Shown here piece after piece: positions 40,997 through 49,810 of a stretch of DNA of 64,000 bases; the stretch's first letter is position 1, and each line of letters opens with the position of its first letter. This stretch comes from Thalassobaculum litoreum DSM 18839 (GTDB lineage Bacteria; Pseudomonadota; Alphaproteobacteria; Thalassobaculales; Thalassobaculaceae). The DNA lies in assembly GCF_900102465.1 (NCBI RefSeq), contig NZ_FNBW01000012.1, positions 62,001 through 126,000 on the forward strand, in the 5' to 3' direction. The notes beneath the pieces are model-generated. The model searched no databases. It was not told where the DNA came from and worked only from the letters and a program-made list of their open reading frames with translations. A program made the position numbers and the translations under genes.

Positions 40997-42030
40997 CGCA
41001 TCCTCCCCTGTACCGCCAGCAGGGTCAGGAACACCGGCACGCCGATCACCGCGGTCAGGATGCCGACCGGCACGATCGCCCCCGGCAGCACCGACTTGGA
41101 CAGGAAGGAGGCGGCCGACAGCATCAGCGCGCCGCAGATCGCCGCCCCGGGCACCAGGGCCCGGTGGTCCTCGCCGAGCAGCAGCCGGGCGATATGCGGG
41201 CCGACCAGACCGACGAAGCCGATCGAGCCGACGAAGCACACCGCGAAAGCGGCCAGCACGGAGGTCCGGAGCACCACCCGGACCCGCAGCCGCGCCACGT
41301 CGAGCCCGGCGCTGCGGGCATAGGCCTCTCCACCCCGCAGCATGGTCATCCACCACACATGGCGCAGGCTGAACGGCGCGATCACGAGCAGGCAGGCGGT
41401 GACGATGGCCACCTCCCACCAGCCGGCCCGGGTCAGGTTGCCGATGGTCCAGAACACGATCTGCTGCAGGGCGTCGGCATCGGCGACATAGTGCAGGGCC
41501 GAGGTCAGCGCGTTGCACAGGAACACCAGGGCGATGCCGAACAGCACCACGGTCTCGCGCGCCGCCCCGCCGAAGCGCACGACGGCCAGGATCACCGCGC
41601 CGGCGCCCAGGGCGAAGACCAGGGCGAGGGCCGGCAGGGTCGCGGTCTGCGGGATCAGCGGCATGGCCGGGCTCAGCACGATGGCGACGCTGGCGCCCAG
41701 CACCGCGGCGGAGGAGACCCCCAGGGTGAACGGGCTGGCCAGCGGGTTGTCCAGGATCGTCTGGGTCTCCACCCCGGCGAGCCCCAGCGCGGCGCCGACG
41801 ACGACGGCGATCAGCGCGTCCGGCAGCCGCACCTGCCACAGGATCACCCGGTGGCGGATGTCCAGGCTCTCCGGGTCGACGAGGCCGCCCAGGATGTCGG
41901 CGATGCCGAGCCCGGCCGGGCCGGCCGAGAGGTCGAGCAGCAGGCTGACCAGCAGTCCGGCCGACAGCAGGGCCAGCGCGATGTAGCGCCGGCGGGTCAG
42001 CCCGGCATAGGCGTCCAGCGTCGAGGCCAT
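40993..42030 (-). CDS. Iron-siderophore ABC permease (FecCD family)
   Basis: A 345-residue permease of the FecCD/BtuC family with about ten helices. It has LPDALIAVVVGAALGLAGVETQ (core LIAVVVGAALGLAG), NPLASPFTLGVSSAAVLGAS and, near the end, FVGLVGPHIARLLLGEDHRAL, whose GLVGPHIAR is the family hallmark. One fused gene suggests a homodimeric permease. It starts five bases after the binding-protein stop. GC content and spacing match one operon with the receptor. Confidence 0.93.
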   Translation of the reverse strand: MASTLDAYAGLTRRRYIALALLSAGLLVSLLLDLSAGPAGLGIADILGGLVDPESLDIRHRVILWQVRLPDALIAVVVGAALGLAGVETQTILDNPLASPFTLGVSSAAVLGASVAIVLSPAMPLIPQTATLPALALVFALGAGAVILAVVRFGGAARETVVLFGIALVFLCNALTSALHYVADADALQQIVFWTIGNLTRAGWWEVAIVTACLLVIAPFSLRHVWWMTMLRGGEAYARSAGLDVARLRVRVVLRTSVLAAFAVCFVGSIGFVGLVGPHIARLLLGEDHRALVPGAAICGALMLSAASFLSKSVLPGAIVPVGILTAVIGVPVFLTLLAVQGRMR

Positions 42031-42034
42031 GCGC

Positions 42035-43165
42035 TCAGTCCCGGCTCGCCGTGGCGAAATAGGTGCCGTCCAGCTCGAAGGGCAGGAAGTCTTTGAAGAT
42101 CCGTTCCAGCGTCTGTTGCGGATCGGTATCGGCGAACAGGTCGGGATGCAGCCAGCCGGCCAGCGCCTCGAGCACCACGACGTTGAAGGGCGAGTTGTAG
42201 AAATTGTGCCAGAACACATGCGCCCGGCCGGTCCGCACGGCGGTCAGAGGGGCGAATTCCGGGGCCGCCAGGTAGCGGCGCAGGCTGTCGCGGGCGGCGT
42301 CCGGCGACATGCCCGGTCCCAGGGCCACCGGCGGGTCGCCGCGTGCGTTTTCGTCGGCCGTTCCCGAGGCCGTGCCGATCCAGACATCCGGGTCCTCGAC
42401 GATCAGGAACTCGGCGGTGTGCTGTGTCGTCGGTCCCGGGGCGGCGGCGTCGGCGATGTTGATGCCGCCCGCCTGGGCGACGAAGGGACCGAGCATGCCG
42501 TCGGCCATGCCCCAGCAGCACTCGCGGCGTCCGGGATGCACCTGCATGAAGACGGTCGGGCGTGTCGTGGCGGCCGCGACGCGGTCGAGCACCGCCCGGC
42601 GCCGCTCGCGGTAGAAATCGGAATAGGCCGCCGCCCGGTCCTCGGCCCCCAGCACCCGGCCGATCAGCGCGACGGAGGGGGTCGTGTTGTTGAGCGGGTC
42701 CATACGGAAATCGATGAACAGCACGGCGATGCCGGCGGCTTCCAACTGGGCGATCAGCTCGGCGTTCTCCGCCCCCGGCCCGTGATCGCCGATGCCGAAG
42801 ATCGCCACTTCGGGTTTAAGGTCGATGATCCGCTCGACCGAGACGCTGTCGGCGCTCCTGTGTCCGAACAGCGGGATGTCGCGGGCTTCGGGGAAACGCG
42901 CATAGAGCTGCGCCTCCAGCCCCGGCTGGGTCCAGCCCAGGGTGGTCATCATTCCGACCACGCCTGCGACCGGCGCCTCAGGACGCAAAAGAGCGAGGAG
43001 CGGAATGTACCGCCCCTCGCTGATCACGAACCGCTCGACCGGCCGCTCGATGCTGACCGTCCGGCCGACGATGTCGGTGACCTCGACGGTCTCCGCCATC
43101 GCCGGCGCGGCCAGCACACAGAGGGCCGCCGCCAGCGGCCGCAAGGATTTGAGGGCTGCGACCAC
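42035..43165 (-). CDS. Iron-siderophore periplasmic binding protein
   Basis: A 376-residue class III binding protein. The signal peptide is LRPLAAALCVLAAPAMA; the mature protein starts ETVEVTDIVGRTVSIERPVE. ERIIDLKPEVAIFG and IAVLFIDFRMDPL mark the first lobe; the Trp- and Cys-rich HPGRRECCWGMADG and VFWHNFYNSPFNVVVLEAL lie in the second. It starts at GTG directly after the receptor's TAG. No lipobox was seen, so it is periplasmic and soluble. The exact ligand is unknown. Confidence 0.9.
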   Translation of the reverse strand: MVAALKSLRPLAAALCVLAAPAMAETVEVTDIVGRTVSIERPVERFVISEGRYIPLLALLRPEAPVAGVVGMMTTLGWTQPGLEAQLYARFPEARDIPLFGHRSADSVSVERIIDLKPEVAIFGIGDHGPGAENAELIAQLEAAGIAVLFIDFRMDPLNNTTPSVALIGRVLGAEDRAAAYSDFYRERRRAVLDRVAAATTRPTVFMQVHPGRRECCWGMADGMLGPFVAQAGGINIADAAAPGPTTQHTAEFLIVEDPDVWIGTASGTADENARGDPPVALGPGMSPDAARDSLRRYLAAPEFAPLTAVRTGRAHVFWHNFYNSPFNVVVLEALAGWLHPDLFADTDPQQTLERIFKDFLPFELDGTYFATASRD

Positions 43166-45457
43166 CTAGAACCGCACCTTGGCGCTCAGCAGGAAGGACC
43201 GGCCCGGCTCGTTGAGCACCTCGACGCCCGGGTATTCCTGGCCGTAGGAGGCGCGGTCGGCATAGGTCTCGTCGAAGATGTTCTTCACCGTCGCCCGTAC
43301 CGTGATGAACTGGTGGCTCTCCGGCGTGTAGGAGACGAAGGCGTTCGCCACCTCGTAGGCCGGATAGGGCGAGCCCGGGGAGGAGGAGTAGATGTCGGTG
43401 CTGTCCTCCTCGAAGAACACCTGGGCGTCGGCGCCGATGGTCACGCCGGTGGACGGCAGGGTGTAGGCCGCCTCGGCCGACAGGACCTGGCCGATCGTGG
43501 TGCCGATATACTGGTATTCGGAGCTGCCGGAGTTGCCGTTGATCTCGGTGTCGATGTCGGCGTAGCTGACCCGCACGAACCCGTCCATCCACTCGTAGCC
43601 GGCGCCGATCTCGAAGCCGACGGCTTCCAGGTCGCTGTAGACGTCCGGGCCGCCGCGGTATTCCTCGTCGCGGATGTCGTCGATGGTGGTGTTGAACACC
43701 TTCCCGTAGACGGTGAAGCCCGCCAGGCTGGGGTCGATGCCGTCGCCCCGGAATTCCAGGCCGGCGAAGACGTTGTTGGCGGTCGACGGCTCCAGCCCGC
43801 CGCCTGGATAGGCCCAGTCGGGATTGACGATGAACGGCTCGGCCAGCTCCACGCCGCCGAAGACGTGGGAGGCGCCGGCGCTCGCCGTCAGGAAGGGCAG
43901 CAGGTCGTACTCGCCGGAGATGTTGCCCGACAGGCCGCTGTTCTCGGACTCCGACCCGTCCAGACCCTCGAAGCGGTGGTGATCGCCGCGCCCGCCGAAG
44001 GACAGGCGGAACCGGTCGGTCGGTTCCAGCCGGGCCTGGGCGAAGACGCCGACATTCCGCGACTCCTCCGTCAGGTTCATCCAGTCCGACCCGTAGTCGG
44101 GAAAATTGCCCTCGCTGGTGTCGGAATAGAAGTCGGCACCGACATCCACCGTGCCGAGCGCGAATTCGGACGTGTTGGCCAGGGTGCCGTTCAGGCTCTC
44201 GTAGGTGCCGAAATTGTCGTTGCCGGTCTCCAGCGTATCCAGATGGGTGGTGCTGAAGGCGATCCGTGCATAGGGGTTGAACAGGCCTTCCGGCGTGGCG
44301 TTCTCGAACGAGGCGACCAGGTTCTCGCGCTTGATCCGATAGTTGCGGGTCGCCGCCGTCGGACGGCCGCTGTCGGTGGAGATGAAGTTGGCGCGGTACG
44401 GCCGGTCGCCGTCATCCTCCACGTTCTCGTAGGAGAGTTCGGCCCTGTAGCCGCTGCCGTGCTGATAGGCGAGCTTGCCGAGGCCGCTGACGAAGTCGGT
44501 CTCCGACCCGGTCACCTGGGTGCCGTCGCCGTCCTCGAATTCGTCGCCGCGCGCCAGCTTGAAATAACCGAGCGCCTCGAAGCCGGAGTTGCGGCCGAAC
44601 AGGGTCAGGTCGTTGGAGAGGGTGCCGCCGTTGGTGTTGTATTCGGTGCTGGCCGTGCCGCCGAAATTGTCGCCCGGCTGCAGCAGGTCGGCGACGTCCT
44701 TGGTCTCGTAGGCGATGGAGCCGCCGAGCGCGCCCGGTCCGGCATCGGCGGGTGCGACGCCCGGATTGACCCGCACCGCCTTCAGCAGGTCGGGGTCGAT
44801 CAGCGTCGTGGTGTTGTGGTGGAACAGCTTGTTCTTCTGCCGCGACCCGTCGATCGTCACGGCCAGATTGGTCTCCTCAACGCCGTTCACATAGACCTTC
44901 TGGGAGACCGGCAGGGAGCTGCCGACCTGAACGCTCGGCGTGCTCCGGAAGACGTCCTGCAGGTCCTGCGGGTCGAGCCGCTCCAGGGTCTCCGTGCCGA
45001 TCGAGACGCCGGTGGGACGGGCCGACGAGCCCGCACCGCCGCTGCCCGCCACCAGGATCGGGTCGAGGGTCACCGCCGAGGAACTGCCGGCGGCCGGGTC
45101 GAGGATCACCGCCCCGCCGTCGCCGAGCTCGTAGGCCAGGCCCGTGCCCGCCAGCAGGGCGCTCAGCGCTTCGCGCGGGGGCATGGAGCCCGCCAGCGCA
45201 TTGGAGGTCTTGCCGCGTACCAGATCGCCATGGGCGGAAACCTGCATGCCGGCCTGCTGGCCGAACAAGGTAAGGGCGTCGGACAGGCTCTGCGCCGGAA
45301 TGTCGAAGCGACGCTCCGCGCCGGCCTGGGCCACCGTCTGGATCCGGTTCTGGCTGTCCGCCAGCGCCGGCGTATCCGCCATCGCCGTACACGCCGCCAG
45401 GACCAGGGCTCCGCCCCGCACCCAGTGCCTCCGCGTTGCCGGTACAAACCTCGTCAT
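43166..45457 (-). CDS. TonB-dependent siderophore receptor with STN domain
   Basis: A 763-residue outer-membrane receptor. After the signal (ALVLAACTAMADTPALA) there is an STN signalling domain (about 48-110: FDIPAQSLSDALTLFGQQAG, ALSALLAGTGLAYEL), then the plug (about 130-240) and a 22-strand-type barrel ending RSFLLSAKVRF with terminal Phe. The STN domain shows it signals to the FecR/FecI pair encoded upstream. GGGGGAAAG precedes ATG; a palindromic operator lies 47-64 bases before the start. The substrate is probably a ferric chelate. Confidence 0.94.
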   Translation of the reverse strand: MTRFVPATRRHWVRGGALVLAACTAMADTPALADSQNRIQTVAQAGAERRFDIPAQSLSDALTLFGQQAGMQVSAHGDLVRGKTSNALAGSMPPREALSALLAGTGLAYELGDGGAVILDPAAGSSSAVTLDPILVAGSGGAGSSARPTGVSIGTETLERLDPQDLQDVFRSTPSVQVGSSLPVSQKVYVNGVEETNLAVTIDGSRQKNKLFHHNTTTLIDPDLLKAVRVNPGVAPADAGPGALGGSIAYETKDVADLLQPGDNFGGTASTEYNTNGGTLSNDLTLFGRNSGFEALGYFKLARGDEFEDGDGTQVTGSETDFVSGLGKLAYQHGSGYRAELSYENVEDDGDRPYRANFISTDSGRPTAATRNYRIKRENLVASFENATPEGLFNPYARIAFSTTHLDTLETGNDNFGTYESLNGTLANTSEFALGTVDVGADFYSDTSEGNFPDYGSDWMNLTEESRNVGVFAQARLEPTDRFRLSFGGRGDHHRFEGLDGSESENSGLSGNISGEYDLLPFLTASAGASHVFGGVELAEPFIVNPDWAYPGGGLEPSTANNVFAGLEFRGDGIDPSLAGFTVYGKVFNTTIDDIRDEEYRGGPDVYSDLEAVGFEIGAGYEWMDGFVRVSYADIDTEINGNSGSSEYQYIGTTIGQVLSAEAAYTLPSTGVTIGADAQVFFEEDSTDIYSSSPGSPYPAYEVANAFVSYTPESHQFITVRATVKNIFDETYADRASYGQEYPGVEVLNEPGRSFLLSAKVRF

Positions 45458-45503
45458 CTTTCCCCCCGTCCCTCCGCCTCGCGCGGAAACGAAATCAAAT
45501 GCA

Positions 45504-45521
45504 ATTGCGACTTAGTCGCAT
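45504..45521. promoter_or_regulatory. Palindromic operator before the TonB receptor gene
   Basis: ATTGCGACTTAGTCGCAT contains TGCGAC/GTCGCA symmetry around TTA. An almost identical site (ATTGCGAGTTATTCGCAA) lies between the sigma-factor and DUF2218 genes. Sharing between two promoter regions of one iron system suggests a common Fur- or Irr-like regulator. Confidence 0.65.
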
Positions 45522-45578
45522 GACTGCACTGAAGACGAACGGGAGAACCGGGCGTTCAAATTTTTTTCGTCGCTGCCG

Positions 45579-46634
45579 TCAGTCGCCGTCGAGCACCAGG
45601 ATCCAGGGCGAGATCCGATAGAGCGCCGCGCCCTGGGAGGCGGCGAGCAGCGCGAGTGCCGCCGCCGGGTCGGACACGTCGAAGATGCCGCTCACTGGCT
45701 GTCCGGCCAGCCCGTCGCCGCGCAGGATGATGATGCCGTCGAAGTAGCGGCGGATCTCCGCCACCAGGTCGGCAACGGGCCGCTCGCGCGCCGTCACCAG
45801 CCTGTCGGCCCACAGTCCGATCTGACCGGGGATCACCGTGCCGCGCTGGACCGACCCGGCGGCCGAGACGCGGACCGCGTCGCCCGCCTGCAGCCGGGCG
45901 GGCTCGGCCGCCGCGGCGGTGGCCACGTCCACAACACCCTCGCGGACGGCGACTGCGTCGCCCGATGCGATGCGGCGCACCTCGAAGGCGGTGCCGATCG
46001 CCGTGGCGGTGGCCTGGGCCGCCGAAACCGAGAAGGGACGCGCCGGATCCGGCGCGACGTCGAAGACGGCGATGCCGTCCAGCAACTCCACCCGCCGTCC
46101 CTCCGACCCGAAATCGACGGCGATGGCGGTCTGCGGGGCCAGCCGTACCACGCTGCCATCGGCCAACTCGATGCGGCGGATCTCTGCTGTGCCGGAGGTG
46201 AAATCGGCCTGGAGCGACTGCAGCAGGGACGGCAGAGCCACCAATGCCAGGCAGGCCGCCATGGCGGCCCCGACGCAGGCGGCGACCCAGCCGCGTCTGC
46301 CCCGTCGGGACGGCAGGGGCGTCACCTCTGCCGGCCGACCCGTCTCCACGCTGGCACCGGCGTCGAGGGCGCGATACGCCCGCACGACCGCCTTCCACTG
46401 ACCGGGGTTGTCCGGATCGGCGGCGAGCCAGTCGGCGAAGCGGGCGCGCAGAACGGGATCGTCCGGATCGTCCGTCAGCGCCACCAGCCAGTCGGCCGCC
46501 ATCCATGCCTCGTGTCCGTCAGCCGTCACGCGTTCCTCGACCGTTGCGCCGGCCGGTCGGGCAGGAGGCCCGACCTTGGCGTCATGCTCCTTAGACGTTC
46601 GGCGGCCGCCGGCGTTCAATCTCCGCTCGGTCAT
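45579..46634 (-). CDS. fecR: FecR-family anti-sigma factor
   Basis: A 351-residue inner-membrane regulator. The N-terminal DUF4880/FecR_N part (AADWLVALTDDPDDPVLRAR, FADWLAADPDN, QWKAVVRAYRALD) binds the sigma factor. One transmembrane helix follows (WVAACVGAAMAACLALVALP), then the periplasmic FecR domain (RRIELADGSVVRLAPQTAI) and a C-terminal STN-like end (DGIIILRGDGLAGQPVSGIF) that meets the receptor. Start ATG overlaps the sigma stop (ATGA); an earlier in-frame ATG is inside the sigma gene. Confidence 0.93.
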   Translation of the reverse strand: MTERRLNAGGRRTSKEHDAKVGPPARPAGATVEERVTADGHEAWMAADWLVALTDDPDDPVLRARFADWLAADPDNPGQWKAVVRAYRALDAGASVETGRPAEVTPLPSRRGRRGWVAACVGAAMAACLALVALPSLLQSLQADFTSGTAEIRRIELADGSVVRLAPQTAIAVDFGSEGRRVELLDGIAVFDVAPDPARPFSVSAAQATATAIGTAFEVRRIASGDAVAVREGVVDVATAAAAEPARLQAGDAVRVSAAGSVQRGTVIPGQIGLWADRLVTARERPVADLVAEIRRYFDGIIILRGDGLAGQPVSGIFDVSDPAAALALLAASQGAALYRISPWILVLDGD

Positions 46635-47146
46635 CGCCGGTCCAGCCTTGCCCGGCAATGCTCCAGCGCCTGCGCGATCAGCCCGTGGGCCGTGCCGACG
46701 GAGACGCCGAGGTCCCGGGCGACCTGCTTAACCGTCAGCTCGTTGAAACGGTGCAGCTCCAGCGCCCGGCGCATCCGCTCGGGCAGCTCGGCCATCGCCT
46801 CCTGCAGGCGGCGCAGCTCCTGGCGGGAGAGGGCGGCGGCTTCCGGCGTCGGTCCGGCATCGCGCAATCCGTCCAGATCGCCCAGCGCGTCGGCCAGCAG
46901 CAGGTCGCGCCGGCGGTCCCGCTCGGCCCCGCGCTTGGTGTCGAGACAGAGGTTGCGGACGGTGCGGTAGAGATAGGCCAGCGGCTCGTCGATCACCGTG
47001 GTGTCGGCGGAGGCGGCGAAGCGGATGAAGGCCTCCTGCACGACCTCCTCCGCCCGCCCGACATCGCCCAGGATCCGCCCGGCATAGCCGACCAGTTCGC
47101 CGCGATGATCGGCGTACAGCGCCGCAAAGCCTGTGGTCCTGATCAC
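46631..47146 (-). CDS. fecI: ECF sigma factor, FecI type
   Basis: A 171-residue extracytoplasmic-function sigma factor. Region 2 has FAALYADHRGELVGYAGRIL, DVGRAEEVVQEAFIRF and LAYLYRTVRNLCLD; region 4 has LPERMRRALELHRFNELTVK and VARDLGVSVGTAHGLIAQAL. It should direct transcription of the receptor gene when the receptor signals through FecR. The distance to the shared palindrome upstream is about 90 bases, compatible with iron control of the regulator itself. Confidence 0.94.
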   Translation of the reverse strand: MIRTTGFAALYADHRGELVGYAGRILGDVGRAEEVVQEAFIRFAASADTTVIDEPLAYLYRTVRNLCLDTKRGAERDRRRDLLLADALGDLDGLRDAGPTPEAAALSRQELRRLQEAMAELPERMRRALELHRFNELTVKQVARDLGVSVGTAHGLIAQALEHCRARLDRR

Positions 47147-47235
47147 CCAGAGCGTTCCTGCAGTCTCTCCGGCGACCCTCGGGTCCCTCGCCGCACTCGG
47201 CGCGTGCCGCCGAGGCCGGGCCTAACCTAAGAGCT

Positions 47236-47254
47236 ATTGCGAGTTATTCGCAAT
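47236..47254. promoter_or_regulatory. Palindromic operator between sigma-factor and DUF2218 genes
   Basis: ATTGCGAGTTATTCGCAAT has near-perfect TTGCGA/TCGCAA symmetry and matches the site before the receptor gene at 15 of the first 18 positions. It lies between two divergent genes of the iron system, so one regulator could control both directions. Confidence 0.7.
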
Positions 47255-47326
47255 AGGCATTACAAGGATCGACGAAACGGTGCGCGCCCCCGCGCCCCCG
47301 ACCGGGATTCAGAAAAGGTATGGACC

Positions 47327-47632
47327 GTGGAAACATCGACCGCGCTGGTTCGAACGGACAAGGCGAGCCGCTTTCTGGTGCAGCTCTGCAAGCATTTCGG
47401 CCACAAGGTGCCGGCCGAATGGACCGAGACCGATGGCGTCGTCCGGTTCGAGCCGGGCACCTGCCGGATGGCCGCGTCGGAAGGCGCACTCACGCTCGCC
47501 TGCGAAAGCGAGTCGCCCGAGGCTCTCGCCGTGGTCCAGGACGTGATCGCCAGCCACCTTCAGAGGTTCGCCTGGAAGGAGGAACTCAGCGTTTCCTGGG
47601 CCGGGGGCACCGGGGGCACGGCGTCCCGCTGA
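47327..47632 (+). CDS. DUF2218-domain protein
   Basis: A protein of about 101 residues of the DUF2218 family, found often beside siderophore and iron-transport genes, with unknown function. It has ALVRTDKASRFLVQLCKHFG, HKVPAEWTETDGVVRF and a terminal region FAWKEELSVSW. The start is GTG 47327, eight bases after AAGG; reading from an upstream ATG would add 30 residues of low similarity. Location beside the shared palindrome suggests iron-regulated expression. Confidence 0.82.
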   Translation: METSTALVRTDKASRFLVQLCKHFGHKVPAEWTETDGVVRFEPGTCRMAASEGALTLACESESPEALAVVQDVIASHLQRFAWKEELSVSWAGGTGGTASR

Positions 47633-47641
47633 TCTCCCCGC

Positions 47642-47757
47642 TAGAGCAAATCACGATCAGATGGAAACATCTGATCGTGTGAATTTGCACTATTCTTAAT
47701 GCGTTAGAGGACGATTCACGGGTCAGATCGATTCGATCTGACCCGATCGTGCTCTAT
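47642..47757. repeat. Double-hairpin repeat, copy 1
   Basis: The element has outer arms TAGAGCA and TGCTCTA. Inside are a 12-bp perfect stem with GAAA loop (CACGATCAGATG / CATCTGATCGTG) and an 11-bp perfect stem (GGGTCAGATCG / CGATCTGACCC). The right arm supplies the TAG stop of tctA. A diverged second copy lies beyond tctB. Confidence 0.9.
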
Positions 47758-49259
47758 CCGCGCGGTCTGAGCCGCGCGCGGAGCATCGGCCACAGCGGCG
47801 TCTGCGACAGCAGCATGGTCAGGAACCCGACGGTGAGAACGAGCGAGATCGGATGGGACACGAAGTCCCACAGGAAGACGCCGACATCCTGGCGCGCGCC
47901 GATCATCGCCCGGCGGTAGTTCGCGTCCATCATCGGCCCCAGGATCACGCCGAGGATCACCGGCCCGACCTGGAAGCCGTAGGTCTTCATGAAATAGCCG
48001 ACCACGCCGAACAGCAGCATCCAGTAGATGTCGACCGGGTTGTTCTGGATCGCGTAGGTGCCGACCGCCGACAGCACGATGATCAGCGGGATCAGTACCG
48101 CCTTGGGGCATTCGACGATCTTGGTGAACACCCGGATGCCGGTCAGTCCGAAGATCAGCAGGAAGATGTTCGCCAGGGTCAGGCTGCCGACGGTGAACCA
48201 GAACAGGTGCGGGGTTTCGACCAGCAGCAGCGGCCCGGGCTTCAGCCCGTGGATGAACAGGGCGCCGATGATCACCGCCGTCACCGCGTCGCCCGGGATG
48301 CCGAGCGTGAGCATCGGGATGAAGGCGCCGCCGACCGCCGCGTTGTTCGCCGCCTCCGGCGCCACCAGCCCTTCCTTCGCCCCCTCGCCGAACGGCCGTT
48401 CGGGGTTCTTGGTCGAGCGCTTGGCATGGTCGTAGGCGAGCAGGGCGGCGATGTCGCCGCCGGTCCCGGGCAGGGCGCCGATGATCGTGCCGATCCCGGA
48501 CGCGCGCATCGCCAGCCCGAAATACCGCCGCACGTCGGACAGGCGCGGGATGACCCGGTCGATCTTCTGCCGGATCGCCGGCATGCCCAGCGTATGGAGC
48601 TGGACCAGCGCCTCGGCCACGCCGAAGAACCCGATCATGGCGGCGACATAGGGAATGCCGCCCATCAGGGTGATCGTGCCGAAGGTGAAACGTCCCTCCG
48701 CCGTCATCGGGTCGAGCCCGACCATGCCGATCAGCACGCCGAGCGCGCCGGCGAAGGCACCCTTGGCGAAGCTCTCGCCGGACAGGGTGCCGACCAGCAG
48801 GATGCCGATCATGCCGAGCAGCAGGTAGTCGCGGGACTGGAACATCAGCGCGAAGTCGGAGATCACCGGCGCGAAGATCGCCAGCGCCAGGATGCCGACG
48901 AAACCGCCGAACACCGACATGACCGTGGTAAGGCCGATCGCTTCCCCCGCCTCGCCGCGCTTGGCCAGCGGATAGCCATCCAGGGCGGTGGCGATCGCGC
49001 TCGGGGCGCCGGGGATGTTCAGCAGAATGGCGGTGCGCGACCCGCCATAGACGCCGCCGATGAAGATCCCGGCGATCAGGGCAAGCGCCTCGTCCACCGG
49101 CCATTTGAAGGTGAAGGAGATCAGGATCGAGGTCGCCATGGTGACCGAGAGACCCGGGATGGCGCCGACATAGATTCCCGCCAGCGTGCCGGAGGCGGTC
49201 AGGAACAGCAGCCAGGGATCGAGCCAGACGGTGGAGAAATTGGCCAGCGCGTCCATCAT
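47754..49259 (-). CDS. tctA: Tripartite tricarboxylate transporter large permease TctA
   Basis: A 501-residue membrane protein with about 12 helices. TctA marks are visible: the start VGAIPGLSVTMATSILISFTF (core GAIPGLSVTMA), GGVYGGSRTAILLNIPGAPSA, IGALPGTGGDIAALLAYDHAK and NAAVGGAFIPMLTLGIPGD. It exchanges ions to drive uptake of citrate or another carboxylate bound by TctC. It starts one base after the tctB stop. Its stop codon lies within the double-hairpin repeat. Confidence 0.95.
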   Translation of the reverse strand: MMDALANFSTVWLDPWLLFLTASGTLAGIYVGAIPGLSVTMATSILISFTFKWPVDEALALIAGIFIGGVYGGSRTAILLNIPGAPSAIATALDGYPLAKRGEAGEAIGLTTVMSVFGGFVGILALAIFAPVISDFALMFQSRDYLLLGMIGILLVGTLSGESFAKGAFAGALGVLIGMVGLDPMTAEGRFTFGTITLMGGIPYVAAMIGFFGVAEALVQLHTLGMPAIRQKIDRVIPRLSDVRRYFGLAMRASGIGTIIGALPGTGGDIAALLAYDHAKRSTKNPERPFGEGAKEGLVAPEAANNAAVGGAFIPMLTLGIPGDAVTAVIIGALFIHGLKPGPLLLVETPHLFWFTVGSLTLANIFLLIFGLTGIRVFTKIVECPKAVLIPLIIVLSAVGTYAIQNNPVDIYWMLLFGVVGYFMKTYGFQVGPVILGVILGPMMDANYRRAMIGARQDVGVFLWDFVSHPISLVLTVGFLTMLLSQTPLWPMLRARLRPRG

Positions 49260-49260
49260 C

Positions 49261-49752
49261 TCACACCAGCCCCCGCATCAGGCTGCCCTCGGGCAGCACG
49301 ACCTGGAACACGATCCGGAAAATGACGTAGACGGCGGCCAGCGCCCCCGCCGACAGCAGCACAGTGACCAGCACGTGGCGCCGCCACAGGTACTGGAACG
49401 CCGCCAGCAAGAAGAGGGCGGAGCTGACGATGAAACCGAGCATCGGCAGCAGCAGCAGGTAGGCCAGCACGAGGCCGATCAGCACCATGTGGCGGATCGG
49501 CAGGATGTCGACAAAGAACCGCCGCGTGACGGCCTGCGTGTCCGCATCGGGACGCCGGCGCGCGGTGTCGGACAGGATGAACAGCGCGGCCACGATCATC
49601 GTCCCCGTCGCCAGCATCGGGAACACGCCAGGTTCGGTCAGCCCGTCGAATCCGGAGATCTCGTAGGCCTGCCAGAAGGCCGCCAGGCTGAAGAGCAGGA
49701 CGGCCACGGCGAACACGAGCTCGCCGGGCCTGCGGGCAGGCGTGGACTGCAT
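49261..49752 (-). CDS. tctB: Tripartite tricarboxylate transporter small permease TctB
   Basis: A 163-residue membrane protein with four helices (LVFAVAVLLFSLAAFWQAYE, GTMIVAALFILSD, HMVLIGLVLAYLLLLPMLGF, VTVLLSAGALAAVYVIFRIV). The opening and WQAYEISGFDGLTEPGVFP match TctB. ATG 49752 is used because it starts the usual N-terminus and has GGGGGA seven bases ahead; an earlier ATG in frame reads through non-homologous sequence. Between it and tctC lies the second double-hairpin repeat. Confidence 0.9.
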   Translation of the reverse strand: MQSTPARRPGELVFAVAVLLFSLAAFWQAYEISGFDGLTEPGVFPMLATGTMIVAALFILSDTARRRPDADTQAVTRRFFVDILPIRHMVLIGLVLAYLLLLPMLGFIVSSALFLLAAFQYLWRRHVLVTVLLSAGALAAVYVIFRIVFQVVLPEGSLMRGLV

Positions 49753-49810
49753 GGGCGTGTCCCCCGTCGCGGCGAAGGGCCGCCGGCCCGCGCATCCCGC
49801 AGGCCGGCGC

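Noticed and set aside
42029-45523. A very long open frame (over 1,100 codons) on the plus strand opposite the iron receptor and binding protein
   Set aside because: Its product is a low-complexity Arg/Gly/Val mix without domains, and it mirrors two clear genes on the other strand. In GC-rich DNA such antisense frames are expected.
47643-47757. Possible small RNA or terminator only
   Set aside because: The element has a second copy with the same two-stem layout at 49.8 kb and terminal inverted ends, so a repeat element explains it better than a unique RNA.
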